A stretch of DNA of 21,560 bases from HGM12587 sp964602445 (GCA_964602445.1 CAZRQV010000031.1:1-21560), one strand, 5' to 3'. Positions 1-8,564 are shown, numbered from the stretch's first letter. The notes: generated by a model from the letters alone, not told the origin. Numbers and translations are program-made.

Positions 1-3000
1 CCAGCTTTCTTCTGTATAAGTTTCTGCTGTTAATTCATCTGCTTCTGCGATTGCTTCCTGTAAGAAAGTCTTATCTGCTGCTTCAGGTTCTTCTGATTTT
101 TCCTCAAAATCCAGCCAGAGAACTACATTTGCGTCTTTTGCAGAATGTTCTGCCTGTAATTTTTCTCCATCCAGTGCTTCGCTGTAAACGATAACCTGTT
201 CGAAAAGTAATTCAGATTTTCTTGTTGTCTTCTGCGGCTCATGTCCTACTGCAAAAGCATCTCCTGAATTATGGATATTCGCTGTGATTTCACCTTCACT
301 AACTGCTGCAATTTCGCCGTCTACATATAATGTTAATACAGTACCATTATAAGAAACTGCAATAGTATGCCACTGGTCAAAGAACTCTGCGGTCAGATTT
401 TCGCTGGAAATCTGATTCCACGAAGATCCATTGCTGATAAACGCATCAATCTTTGTAAGTTTTCTGCTGCTGTCATAATATACACGATATGCAAAGGAAT
501 CATCACCGATACTTGCGATCATGTTATGTTTTTCATGATTTTCAAATACGCCTGTTCCTGTAGATGCAACGCTTGCCGGAACATAAACTCTGGAAGAAAC
601 CGTAAAGGATTTTCCACCTGTCATTGCTGCATTGATCTTACGTTCAGGGTCATTTACTGAGAAGTATCCTTTCAGTGCTGATTTTTCTGTTTCTCCATCT
701 ACCAGCTCTGCTGTTTTTGGAAGAACAGTATCCAGATCATTTGCACTGGCATCGTTAATGATTACTTCTTCCGGTACATCCGGTGTATCTGTACCTTCTT
801 TCTCTTTAAAGAAGATATTTGCAAAATCTACCCACAGTTCGACTGCTTCATTGTCCGCTTTGATAACAGGTTCTGTAGAATACTGTGCTGCTACTTCTTC
901 TGCTGTTAAGACTCTGTTATAAACGTGGATATTTTCAAAATCTGCAGCAGAGGTTCTTCCTGTATCCGGGCATGCACCGATCATGAAATTATAATCTGAA
1001 TGTGCTACTCCCGATGTTGTATTGGTTGCCACTTCTTTTTTCAAAATTCCGTCTACGTATAACTGAAGTTTATGATTTTCTCCATCATACATACCAACGA
1101 TCTGATGTTTCTGATTAATCCATGCTGCACTTTCTTCTGCAGTCATATCATATTCCAGTGCACGCCATGAATTTCCTGCGTATACATGGAAATCTACGGA
1201 ATAATTTCCTCGGCAGCGGAGTGCAAATGCATAATCCCCTTTTCCTGCAAACATGTTGTAAGTTCCTTCTGCAGTCGGTGTTGCATTTACTTCGATGGCA
1301 AAGGAGTTATTTCCTTCTAATATGCTGTACAGACTGTCATTTTCCGGCACTGCCAGATAACCGCTCATAACAACAGCTCCATCTTTCTTTTTAAATTCTG
1401 CAGTTTTCTGATACGGAATCTCAATCGCATTTTTGCTGGAATCTAAGATATAAGTATCTTTCTTTTCTAATGCTTTTACCGCTTCCAGATTTTTCTTTGC
1501 AAGTTCTGCACGTTCTGTGCCTACTAATGCAGCCTGTGCTTCTGTCATTGCACTCAGATCATCAACAATATCCCGCGCAGCTTCTAACTGGCTGTATGCA
1601 TACACTACAAAACCATCGATTCTTTCTATTAATTCTGCAGCTTTTTCTTTGTCATACATTTCTCTGGAGAACGATGCTACGGTATGATAGCCTTTTGTTG
1701 CTTCATATACTGCTGCTGCGTCCGCATCTGCTGCTACCGGCATAAATGTAAATGCCCAGTTATAAACTTTAGAAGACGGAAGCTGATACTGGCTCAGAGG
1801 TCCAGGACCGCAAGTTGCACCGCCGGTACCAAGGGAACCATAATTCACGCTTAAGATTGTTTCTTTTCTCGGCTCTAATTCATATACATGTGTTACTGCA
1901 TTGATATCATCCGGTGTAAAATGCAGTGTGCTTGCTTCTACATAATCTTCTGCAACTACGAGCAATGCATTTTTCAGTCCATCTTTCTGAACTTTCATCC
2001 ATACAACATCGGTCAATGTACCTGCATCATCTACTTTTTCATACGGATAGAAGAATTCATTAACTGTATTTTCATACACGCCCTGTCTTGCATTTGTCTT
2101 TCTGTCGTTAAATGTTTCTACCGGTCCATTACCATACCATGTTACATTTTCAAAGCCTGCCGGGAGAGTAGAAAGAGAACCAACTCTTAAGAAACTTCCC
2201 ATACCGCTCTTTGTAGCATCTACGGTCATGTCTACAGATACCTGACCGGTTCCGTTAATCGTATAAACGATGGTTTCTTTTGTATTTTTTGCGTCCGGGA
2301 ATACCAGATTGGCTGTGATCACCTGCAGACCGTCTTCTTTTGCCACTGCAATACTTTCCACCTGAATATTCTTTTCTGTATTTTCCCAAGTGCCGTCAAA
2401 TGCAGTCTTGTCATTTTCAACGGTACCTCTCCAGAAGTTTGGTGCCGGTCCTTCTTCTACCAGAAGTTCGCCATCATACTGATAGTTTTCCATGATGCCG
2501 TCCGCTTTTCTGATCTGGAAACTGAAGTTTTCTCCTGCAACTTCATAAGCTGTTTCAGTTTCTTTCACAGTCACTTCTTTATCACTGATCACACGTGCTG
2601 CCTGTGCTACTTCTACAGGAACAGAAATCTGTGACCAGGAAAGTTCATGACCTGCCTGTGCCCAGTCTGTGGTTTCTTTCAGCGCTGCTGAAATATTCAG
2701 ATAATATTCGTTTCCTGCTGCCGGATTTTCAGGCATTGTAAACGGAACACTTACCGTACCACTAGTCTGAGGTGCTACGTCTGTTTCTTCAATCGTACCA
2801 TTTTCGATTACGATACCATTTTCCAAAAGTTCCCATGTAAGAACGTATTCGCTCAGATTTGTAAAGTTATTTTCATTATAAACATTTACTTTTCTTGCAT
2901 CCAGATCAGAAACATCTGCACTGAACCAGAGATTCTGATACTGATATTTTACTTCATAAAGTTCCGGCTGTGGATTTCTGTCTGCACTGACTAAACCATT

Positions 3001-5802
3001 CTGACAGAAACTATTGTCATTCGGTCTGTCTCCCCAGTCACCGCCATAACCGAAGAATTTGCCTTCCATTTCTTTTTCATAGAGATTCTGGTGTGCATAA
3101 TCTTCTGCATAATAGTCCCAGCCTCTTAATTCTGCCTCTCCCGGTTCTACGGAATAATCCAGCCATAAAAGAACGCTTTCATCATCCGCCTGGATCGCCG
3201 GAGTTGTGGAATTCTGTTTCTTGATTTCTTCTAATGTTAACGCTTTGGTATAGATTCTTGCGATAGAAATCTCGCCGTCTACTTTTCTGCCATTCTGCTG
3301 ATCATAACCAACACCCAGTTTATAGGAGCTGGCAGCAATGTTGTCTGCTACTGTATTGGTTGCGAGCTGTTCTCCATCTACATAAATGGTCATTTTACCG
3401 CGATCATAAACACCGACTACCTGGTGCCAGTTTCCTGCCCATCCTGCCGGGAAAGCGCAGTTTACTGCATTCCAGCTGTTGTCGTAATAAACGAAAAATT
3501 CCAAACCGGAACCATTGCTCCTTGTTTTCAGTGCAACCTGTGTATCTCCTTTTGCAAGAAGTACACTGTTCTGTGATTCCGATGCAGGTTTTACAACCAC
3601 TTCAAAGGTAAATGATTTTCCGGAACCTGATAACGCAGTATTGTATTTTGTGTTAGAGAATAATGTATAACCGCTGAATGAAACACCGCCGTTTAAGCTG
3701 CCTTCTCCGGCTTCTTTGTTCCAGTCAGAATCATTACCGATCAATTCTCCCTTAACACCTGTTTTATCTGTAATCGAATATTCCACACCCAGATCTTCCA
3801 GATCGATCGCTCTCGCCTGGTCTACCCAGTCCCAGATAAATCCACCGAGCATATTGTCAGCACTTCTGACAGCATCCCAGTATTCTTTCAGGTTTCCGAC
3901 AGAGTTACCCATTGCATGTGCATATTCACACATGATATACGGAATCTTGCCTTCTCCGGCTCTTCCCTTGATCGCATCTACGGACGGATACATATTACTT
4001 GCCATATCTACGCCCAGACTTGCATACTGACCTTCACTGTGTACCGGTCTGGTAGCATCATGATTCTTGAAATACCAGATCATATCACGGAACAGGCCGT
4101 TAGAATTTCCTCCATTGTATGCGTAAGCCATTTCGTTACCGATGGACCACATAACGATAGCAGGATTATTTCTTAATCTCTTAAAGGTTGTTTCCGTACG
4201 ATCCATACCCAGTTCATAGAACAGGGCACGACTTGCCTCATCATTCATCAGTGCATGACATTCCATGTTGGTTTCGCCCATCATATAAATGCCGTATTTG
4301 TTGCACAGCCAATAGAGATATTCATCATTGCTGTAATGAGAAGTACGAATTGCATTTAAATTGTACTGCTTCATTAATTTTACGTCTTCAAAGATCGTTT
4401 CCTGCGGAACTGCTTTTCCATAGATCGGATCTGTATCATGTCTGTTCGCACCTTTTAAGAGAAGACGTTCCCCATTGATCTTGACTGTTTCCCAGGAAGT
4501 TGTTGTAACATTGCAGTTTGCATCTACTTCAGTTCGTGTAAACTCGATTTCACGGAATCCAAGCTGTGTAGAAAGATTTTCTACTACATTGCCGTTTCCA
4601 TCTTTTAACGTCAGAACCAATGCATACAGATTTGGCTTTTCTGCAGACCAGAGTTTTGGATTCTCTACCTGGAACTCTGCAGCAAATGTACCTGTTTCTG
4701 TGGATGCAACTTCACTTACCGGAATCGATGCACCGTTTAAAATATCTTTGCCTGCTTCATCATAAGCCTGCACATCAATGGTCCATCCGCTCTGTGCTTT
4801 AGAAGACATATTTCTTACATCTGCACTGACAGATAACACCGCATCTTTATAATCTTCATCCAGATCTGTCGTTACTACATAATCTTCAATTTTTACAAGC
4901 GGTTCGCTGGTGAGATAAACATCTCTGAAAATACCGCCGTCATAGATCATATCCTGATTTTCAAACCATGTTCCATCACAGAATTTATGTACTTTGACTG
5001 CCAGCAGGTTTTCCCCTTCTGTCAGATAATCTGTGATATCAAAACGATGCGGGCTGTAGGAATCTTCACTGTATCCTACTTCCTTCCCATTCACATAAAC
5101 ATAATATGCAGATTCTACGCCCTGAAAACTGAGATAGATTCTGCGGTTGTCCACTCTCATTTCATCCGATACGGTAAATGTTTTTCGATATAAACCAACC
5201 GGATTATAATTTACCGGTGCTTCCGGTGCTGCAACATAGGAATCATACTTTGACTGCCATGGCATCTGAACATTTGTATAGATCGAAAAATCAAAATCCT
5301 GACCTTCTCTTGTCCAGCTCATAGGAAGTGTTACATCTTTCCATCCATCTGCAGAATCCTTCGCAAAAGCAGATGTCATAAATCCATCTTCTCCCATGAA
5401 TTTTTCTGCCTCTGACTGATTCTGTACAACAGTCAGTTCCCAAGCTTCATCTTCCCCCGTTAAAAGGTCGAAATACTCGGATTTTTCCCTTGCATTGTAA
5501 TCCCATACGCCGCCTACTGCTGATGCAGCATCCTGATATGGAATTCTTGGTACCGATGCATCTTCCCGCTCAATTCCAAATACATCTTCCCCTGTTACTT
5601 CATTGCCGTCTACATCTGTGTAGTCGGTTCCTGTCCACTCTTTGTGAGTAAATTTGACCTTATCAACATCTGCTTTTACTTCTTCCGCTGCAACCAATCC
5701 CTCCGATGAAGTTGCTGCAAAAGATTCGATGGTACCCATTGGCGAGAGAAGTCCCGCTACCATGAGTGCTGATAAGAACATCGACAGTGCTCTTTTCTTC
5801 AT
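1..5802 (-). CDS. Secreted GH2 beta-galactosidase with LamG-like domains (partial, C-terminus beyond the left edge)
   Basis: The frame is open from the ATG at 5802 to the window edge (1934 codons, no stop). AGGAGG at 5811-5816 lies 8 nt before the ATG. Residues 1-29 form a signal peptide (MKKR, hydrophobic core, likely cut after SFA). The GH2 sugar-binding and Ig-like domains follow to about residue 410, then the TIM barrel. WSIGNE carries the acid/base E557 and IMCEYAHAMGN carries the nucleophile E626, both LacZ-type. GFIWDWVDQ ends at Q662. A LamG-like domain (about 700-865) interrupts the barrel, which resumes near K915 (KFFGYGGDWGDRPND). A LacZ C-terminal (small-chain) domain spans roughly 1067-1345, followed by a helical segment. 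LamG-like domains 2 and 3 (about 1460-1615 and 1665-1910) come next, then what looks like the start of a FIVAR-type helical repeat. The probable role is extracellular release of terminal beta-galactose from host or dietary glycans. A wall anchor would lie outside the window. The family call is firm; the exact substrate is inferred. Confidence 0.93.
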   Translation of the reverse strand, partial: MKKRALSMFLSALMVAGLLSPMGTIESFAATSSEGLVAAEEVKADVDKVKFTHKEWTGTDYTDVDGNEVTGEDVFGIEREDASVPRIPYQDAASAVGGVWDYNAREKSEYFDLLTGEDEAWELTVVQNQSEAEKFMGEDGFMTSAFAKDSADGWKDVTLPMSWTREGQDFDFSIYTNVQMPWQSKYDSYVAAPEAPVNYNPVGLYRKTFTVSDEMRVDNRRIYLSFQGVESAYYVYVNGKEVGYSEDSYSPHRFDITDYLTEGENLLAVKVHKFCDGTWFENQDMIYDGGIFRDVYLTSEPLVKIEDYVVTTDLDEDYKDAVLSVSADVRNMSSKAQSGWTIDVQAYDEAGKDILNGASIPVSEVASTETGTFAAEFQVENPKLWSAEKPNLYALVLTLKDGNGNVVENLSTQLGFREIEFTRTEVDANCNVTTTSWETVKINGERLLLKGANRHDTDPIYGKAVPQETIFEDVKLMKQYNLNAIRTSHYSNDEYLYWLCNKYGIYMMGETNMECHALMNDEASRALFYELGMDRTETTFKRLRNNPAIVMWSIGNEMAYAYNGGNSNGLFRDMIWYFKNHDATRPVHSEGQYASLGVDMASNMYPSVDAIKGRAGEGKIPYIMCEYAHAMGNSVGNLKEYWDAVRSADNMLGGFIWDWVDQARAIDLEDLGVEYSITDKTGVKGELIGNDSDWNKEAGEGSLNGGVSFSGYTLFSNTKYNTALSGSGKSFTFEVVVKPASESQNSVLLAKGDTQVALKTRSNGSGLEFFVYYDNSWNAVNCAFPAGWAGNWHQVVGVYDRGKMTIYVDGEQLATNTVADNIAASSYKLGVGYDQQNGRKVDGEISIARIYTKALTLEEIKKQNSTTPAIQADDESVLLWLDYSVEPGEAELRGWDYYAEDYAHQNLYEKEMEGKFFGYGGDWGDRPNDNSFCQNGLVSADRNPQPELYEVKYQYQNLWFSADVSDLDARKVNVYNENNFTNLSEYVLTWELLENGIVIENGTIEETDVAPQTSGTVSVPFTMPENPAAGNEYYLNISAALKETTDWAQAGHELSWSQISVPVEVAQAARVISDKEVTVKETETAYEVAGENFSFQIRKADGIMENYQYDGELLVEEGPAPNFWRGTVENDKTAFDGTWENTEKNIQVESIAVAKEDGLQVITANLVFPDAKNTKETIVYTINGTGQVSVDMTVDATKSGMGSFLRVGSLSTLPAGFENVTWYGNGPVETFNDRKTNARQGVYENTVNEFFYPYEKVDDAGTLTDVVWMKVQKDGLKNALLVVAEDYVEASTLHFTPDDINAVTHVYELEPRKETILSVNYGSLGTGGATCGPGPLSQYQLPSSKVYNWAFTFMPVAADADAAAVYEATKGYHTVASFSREMYDKEKAAELIERIDGFVVYAYSQLEAARDIVDDLSAMTEAQAALVGTERAELAKKNLEAVKALEKKDTYILDSSKNAIEIPYQKTAEFKKKDGAVVMSGYLAVPENDSLYSILEGNNSFAIEVNATPTAEGTYNMFAGKGDYAFALRCRGNYSVDFHVYAGNSWRALEYDMTAEESAAWINQKHQIVGMYDGENHKLQLYVDGILKKEVATNTTSGVAHSDYNFMIGACPDTGRTSAADFENIHVYNRVLTAEEVAAQYSTEPVIKADNEAVELWVDFANIFFKEKEGTDTPDVPEEVIINDASANDLDTVLPKTAELVDGETEKSALKGYFSVNDPERKINAAMTGGKSFTVSSRVYVPASVASTGTGVFENHEKHNMIASIGDDSFAYRVYYDSSRKLTKIDAFISNGSSWNQISSENLTAEFFDQWHTIAVSYNGTVLTLYVDGEIAAVSEGEITANIHNSGDAFAVGHEPQKTTRKSELLFEQVIVYSEALDGEKLQAEHSAKDANVVLWLDFEEKSEEPEAADKTFLQEAIAEADELTAETYTEESW

Positions 5803-5837
5803 TTTTGCATCCTCCTTTACAAAAATTAATCGTTCTC

Positions 5838-5846
5838 ATTGTAACA
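5838..5846 (-). promoter_or_regulatory. Extended -10 promoter of the GH2 gene
   Basis: On the minus strand TGT precedes TACAAT (hexamer at 5838-5843), an extended -10 element. Transcription would start near 5831, leaving a leader of about 30 nt before the ATG at 5802. The hexamer 17 bp upstream (TATGCA) is a poor -35, and the region above it is very A/T rich. Recognition may therefore rely on the extended -10 or on an activator. Confidence 0.5.
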
Positions 5847-5963
5847 TTGCTCTGTTTTTTTGCATAGGTGATTTTATTAATTTTGTATATTTTTTCAATA
5901 TTTTAATTGTTTTTTTGTGCATTTTTACTACTCAATTATAAAACAGGAAACTTTCCAGGGAAC

Positions 5964-5998
5964 AAAAAAAGAGGCACTTCCTTTCATGGAAATACCTC
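5964..5998 (-). terminator. Intrinsic terminator of the candidate small RNA
   Basis: On the minus strand 5988-5998 pairs with 5971-5981 (GAGGTATTTCC/GGAAGTGCCTC, 11 bp with two G.U pairs). The 6-nt loop is followed by seven T (5964-5970). It lies about 120 nt above the GH2 promoter, so it also insulates that gene from upstream transcription. Confidence 0.8.
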
Positions 5999-6160
5999 AT
6001 TTTTGAGGGACTACGTTTCGGGGGGGGGGACGTAGTTTTGGCCAAACAGCATGGTTCAGCCTGCTGCCTTACCGAATCCGATCCTGCCAATGTAGGTGAG
6101 GGAGGATCATTTGCGGGATCCGATTCTGTAAACTGCATTGATAGTATGAACCTCTGAACC
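5964..6160 (-). ncRNA. Candidate structured small RNA with a C10 loop hairpin
   Basis: This is non-coding sequence between the amidohydrolase and GH2 genes. Read on the minus strand, an outer 7-bp helix pairs 6154-6160 with 6053-6059 (GGTTCAG/CTGAACC). Inside it, 6116-6126 pairs with 6074-6084 over 11 positions with one central G.G mismatch. A second hairpin follows (6010-6015 with 6031-6036, ACTACG/CGTAGT) whose 15-nt loop holds ten consecutive C (G10 at 6020-6029 on the plus strand). An intrinsic terminator closes the unit. A TATAGT -10 ends 5 nt before the first helix, so transcription could start at its GG. The length would be about 195 nt. I could not match it to any riboswitch consensus I know. 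A C-rich loop is typical of Firmicute small RNAs that pair with G-rich ribosome binding sites, so a trans-acting role is an inference. Confidence 0.6.
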
Positions 6161-6164
6161 AAAA

Positions 6165-6193
6165 ACTATACAGAAATTTCATTCTAAAATAAA
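6165..6193 (-). promoter_or_regulatory. Probable promoter of the candidate small RNA
   Basis: TATAGT at 6165-6170 is a good -10. The hexamer 17 bp upstream (TTTATT, 6188-6193) is a weak -35. The predicted start falls on the first paired bases of the RNA structure, which is the main support. Confidence 0.4.
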
Positions 6194-6197
6194 ATTT

Positions 6198-7409
6198 CTA
6201 CCCCTGATAAACCACCGTTCCATCAATCATTGTATACATAATTTGAGAATCTACTGCAAATGGCGTTCCCTTCATCAATATAAAGTCAGCATCTTTACCT
6301 TCTTCAATGCTGCCCACACGTTCTGCAGCTCCGATATGCTTTGCCGCATTGATCGTGATCGCCTTTAAAGCATCAAATTCTTTCATTCCATTGCGGACTG
6401 CCAATCCTGCACAAAGTGCCAGATGACGCTGTTCAATCACCGGAGAATCCGTAATAATCGATACCTGACAGCCTGCATCTGCTAAAATTCCCGGTGTTTC
6501 AAATCCTTTATTTTTAAGTTCATATTTCGTCGCATGACCTAATGACGGACCTACTGCTACCGGAAATCCTTCTTTTGCCAAATCATCTGCGATCAATGCG
6601 CCATCGGTTGTATGGTCAATGCGCAGATCAAGATCAAATTCTTTGGCAATACGGATCGCTGTATAAATATCATCTGCACGATGGGCATGTGCTTTCAAAG
6701 GAATTTCCTTGCGGATCACCGGAATCAATGCTTCCAGCTTTTCATCATATGCCGGCAGTTTTTTCAGCAGTTCTTCGTCAAGCTCCGCCAGATTGACAGA
6801 AGCAATTCCCTCTGCACAGCCGGCACATTCACATTTCTTTGCATAAATTTTTGCTTTTGTAAGCATATCACGAAGTTTTGCAGCTACCGTCATACGGGAA
6901 TGCACGGACTTATCCTTATAACAGCGTTTCGGATTCTCTCCAAAAGCAATTTTCATTGCTGACTTTTCCTTCACAACCATATCATCCACGCGTTTTCCGC
7001 AGGTCTTGATCACGCAGAAGGTTCCTCCAATGATATTTGAGCTTCCTGGACCCGTAGCCACACAGGTTACACCGCCTTCACGCGCCATCCGAAATGTTTC
7101 ATCCTGCGGATTGATTCCATCGATTGCGGAAAGCTGGGGAGTGATCGGATCATTTAATTCATTATAATCTTTCCCCTCAAATCCAACAGCATACCCATCC
7201 AGTCCAAGATGACAATGTGCCTCCACAAATCCCGGATAAATGTCCATTCCCGCTGCATCGATGACTTCTGCCTCTTTCACGATACTCTCATCCAGCATCG
7301 GGGCAATTTTTTTAATTTTGCCGTCTTCTACTAAAATATCTGCCACAAACGGTTCTTCCTGAATCGCATTGTGAATATTCCCCTGTTTTATTAACAAATA
7401 TGTACTCAT
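6198..7409 (-). CDS. Metal-dependent amidohydrolase (imidazolonepropionase/dihydroorotase-like superfamily)
   Basis: A 403-residue enzyme of the amidohydrolase TIM-barrel superfamily, cytoplasmic with no signal peptide. It has the usual small N-terminal beta domain, then EAHCHLG carrying metal ligands H65 and H67. KAHAHR carries H241 and H243, IDHTTDG carries H266, and ITDSPV carries the catalytic/metal Asp D321. The C-terminus (GSIEEGKDADFIL, then IDGTVVYQG) is the closing strand of the composite beta domain typical of HutI-like and deaminase-like members. AGGAGG lies 7-8 nt upstream of the ATG. Such enzymes hydrolyse C-N bonds of cyclic amides, amidines or dipeptides. No hut or pyrimidine genes are nearby, so the substrate is unknown. 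It is monocistronic, with its own promoter, and the small-RNA unit begins about 40 nt after its stop. Confidence 0.88.
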   Translation of the reverse strand: MSTYLLIKQGNIHNAIQEEPFVADILVEDGKIKKIAPMLDESIVKEAEVIDAAGMDIYPGFVEAHCHLGLDGYAVGFEGKDYNELNDPITPQLSAIDGINPQDETFRMAREGGVTCVATGPGSSNIIGGTFCVIKTCGKRVDDMVVKEKSAMKIAFGENPKRCYKDKSVHSRMTVAAKLRDMLTKAKIYAKKCECAGCAEGIASVNLAELDEELLKKLPAYDEKLEALIPVIRKEIPLKAHAHRADDIYTAIRIAKEFDLDLRIDHTTDGALIADDLAKEGFPVAVGPSLGHATKYELKNKGFETPGILADAGCQVSIITDSPVIEQRHLALCAGLAVRNGMKEFDALKAITINAAKHIGAAERVGSIEEGKDADFILMKGTPFAVDSQIMYTMIDGTVVYQG

Positions 7410-7456
7410 ACCATCCTCCTATAACTATGCTTTCATTTTCAAAAATGCTTGTTTAA

Positions 7457-7486
7457 AGCATACACTATTTAGGAGCATAATATCAA
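7457..7486 (-). promoter_or_regulatory. Probable promoter of the amidohydrolase gene
   Basis: TTGATA (7481-7486) and TATGCT (7457-7462) are separated by 18 bp on the minus strand. They lie about 50 nt upstream of the start codon and just downstream of the terminator of the preceding unit. Confidence 0.45.
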
Positions 7487-7524
7487 TCATTTTGACATTT
7501 TCTTGAGATGATACTTTGAAGTTC

Positions 7525-7558
7525 AAAACAGGGCAGATAGTATCATAACTACCTGCCC
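7525..7558 (-). terminator. Intrinsic terminator closing the accessory island
   Basis: On the minus strand 7548-7558 pairs with 7531-7541 (GGGCAGGTAGT/ACTATCTGCCC, 11 bp including one G.U). The 6-nt loop is followed by TGTTTT. On the plus strand the wobble becomes a mismatch and no T tract follows, so it works for minus-strand transcription. Confidence 0.7.
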
Positions 7559-7609
7559 CGGAATAATATGTATCAAATTTTACCTTTGCCTGTTTGATAT
7601 TTCTATTTT

Positions 7610-7909
7610 TCACAAACTGCTTTCACCGAAAACAATTGCATCCATTTCTTTATTCTTCTTCTCCATATCTTCAAGCATTTCTTCATATTCTTTACGCATG
7701 CCAGAATCTTTTTCTAACATTTTCAATGCGTTCTCCAATGAAGATTTTGCATCATAAATAGCTTCTAAAGTATTCTTTTTTTCAGTCTCAAAATACGCCT
7801 CAATACTTTCATCTGCTCGATTTTTTACCAGACAAAATTCACGATATCGTTCCTTGGCACATTCGTATTTTCCTCTTGTTTCTTTTGCATAATTTAATCT
7901 TGTTCCCAT
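7610..7909 (-). CDS. Small helical (coiled-coil) protein of unknown function
   Basis: 99 residues, charged and almost entirely predicted helix. Heptad-like Leu/Met/Glu/Lys spacing is clear from about residue 45 to 90 (NTLEAIYDAKSSLENALKM, then EEMLEDMEKKNKEMD). There is no signal peptide or membrane segment. AAGGAG lies 7 nt before the ATG. It is the last gene of the WW-like/wHTH/membrane-protein unit, 27 nt after the Gly-rich membrane protein gene, so the two products may act together at the membrane. I do not recognise the family. Confidence 0.75.
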   Translation of the reverse strand: MGTRLNYAKETRGKYECAKERYREFCLVKNRADESIEAYFETEKKNTLEAIYDAKSSLENALKMLEKDSGMRKEYEEMLEDMEKKNKEMDAIVFGESSL

Positions 7910-7936
7910 TTTTACACTCCTTTATATACATTTTTA

Positions 7937-8269
7937 TTATCTTAACTTTTCACGAAGTTTTGATTTAAGTTTCTTTGAAATTGGATATCTTTCTATCTTT
8001 TTCAAAATAGACGCCCTGTTTTCACCACTTTCATATAACTCCTGAACAATTGCACTAAAAACAGCATCGACTCCCCATTCAGTTAACGCTTCTGCAATCA
8101 CTCCAATCACTCCTAACGTTGCAATGCCAAAAATCATCCCCCCCGGACCAATTGCCGCAAGTGCTGCTGTAATAGCTGCACCACCAGCCAATCCTGTTGC
8201 ATCAATTGCAACAACCAAAATCAATCCCGGTACTCCCAACGCTGCAATTTTTTCAATAAATTCATCCAT
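7937..8269 (-). CDS. Gly/Ala-rich small membrane protein, unknown function
   Basis: 110 residues. After a short amphipathic N-terminus come two adjoining hydrophobic, Gly/Ala-rich stretches, roughly residues 12-38 (GVPGLILVVAIDATGLAGGA) and 40-65 (IGPGGMIFGIATLGVIGVIA). A soluble helical, basic C-terminal tail follows, ending YPISKKLKSKLREKL. The composition resembles small pore-like or membrane-associated effectors. I have an impression of similar proteins with the same GVPGL start and YPISK tail elsewhere in bacteria, but no function can be assigned from sequence. AAAGGAG lies about 11 nt before the ATG, a rather long spacing. The gene starts 35 nt after the winged-helix gene and belongs to its operon. 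Confidence 0.78.
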   Translation of the reverse strand: MDEFIEKIAALGVPGLILVVAIDATGLAGGAAITAALAAIGPGGMIFGIATLGVIGVIAEALTEWGVDAVFSAIVQELYESGENRASILKKIERYPISKKLKSKLREKLR

Positions 8270-8303
8270 TTTCTTTTTATCTCCTTTGTTATTTATTTTT
8301 TTG

Positions 8304-8564
8304 TCACTCTAAGTGGTACCCATTGCTGTCTCTGTCATAGATGAGATAATTGATCATCCCTGTTTCCATTGTTTTTCTATCGAGAAAATCTCGTATGGCT
8401 TCAAAATCTCTTTGAATTGTCCGTTCATTTACATTATATTCCACCGACAATTCCTGCTTATTTACTGTTTTACCCCCTAAAAGTTTCGCATAAATTTCTA
8501 ATACCCGCCTACTTTTATTGGTTGATATTTTCTTGCAATCCGATTCATACATATTTCCAAACAT
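8304..8564 (-). CDS. Stand-alone winged-helix DNA-binding protein (N-terminal domain of a WYL-type regulator)
   Basis: 86 residues. From about residue 17 the sequence (SRRVLEIYAKLLGGKTVNKQ, then ELSVEYNVNERTIQRDFEAIRDFL) is the HTH that normally begins WYL-family transcription factors of about 300 residues. NVNERTIQRDFEAIR is the recognition-helix region. The protein stops at YLIYDRDSNGYHLE, the short segment that usually leads into the WYL domain, so the ligand-sensing part is absent. It may be a real mini-regulator or a truncated remnant. The frame is intact and its own ribosome binding site (AGGA, 6 nt before the ATG) is present, which favours a real gene. It is a candidate regulator for the island promoters. 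Confidence 0.8.
   Translation of the reverse strand: MFGNMYESDCKKISTNKSRRVLEIYAKLLGGKTVNKQELSVEYNVNERTIQRDFEAIRDFLDRKTMETGMINYLIYDRDSNGYHLE

Noticed and set aside
5825..5838. Possible catabolite-repression (cre) site next to the GH2 promoter
   Set aside because: TGAGAACGATTAAT keeps the central CG but misses several consensus positions including the final CA; too weak to call.
5932..6162. 76-codon minus-strand frame across the small-RNA region
   Set aside because: It runs through the C10 hairpin and the terminator, has no ribosome binding site, and encodes a low-complexity Pro/Ser stretch. RNA structure explains the region better.
7425..7613. 62-codon minus-strand frame upstream of the amidohydrolase
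   Set aside because: It spans the terminator of the preceding operon and the likely amidohydrolase promoter, with no ribosome binding site and no recognisable protein features.
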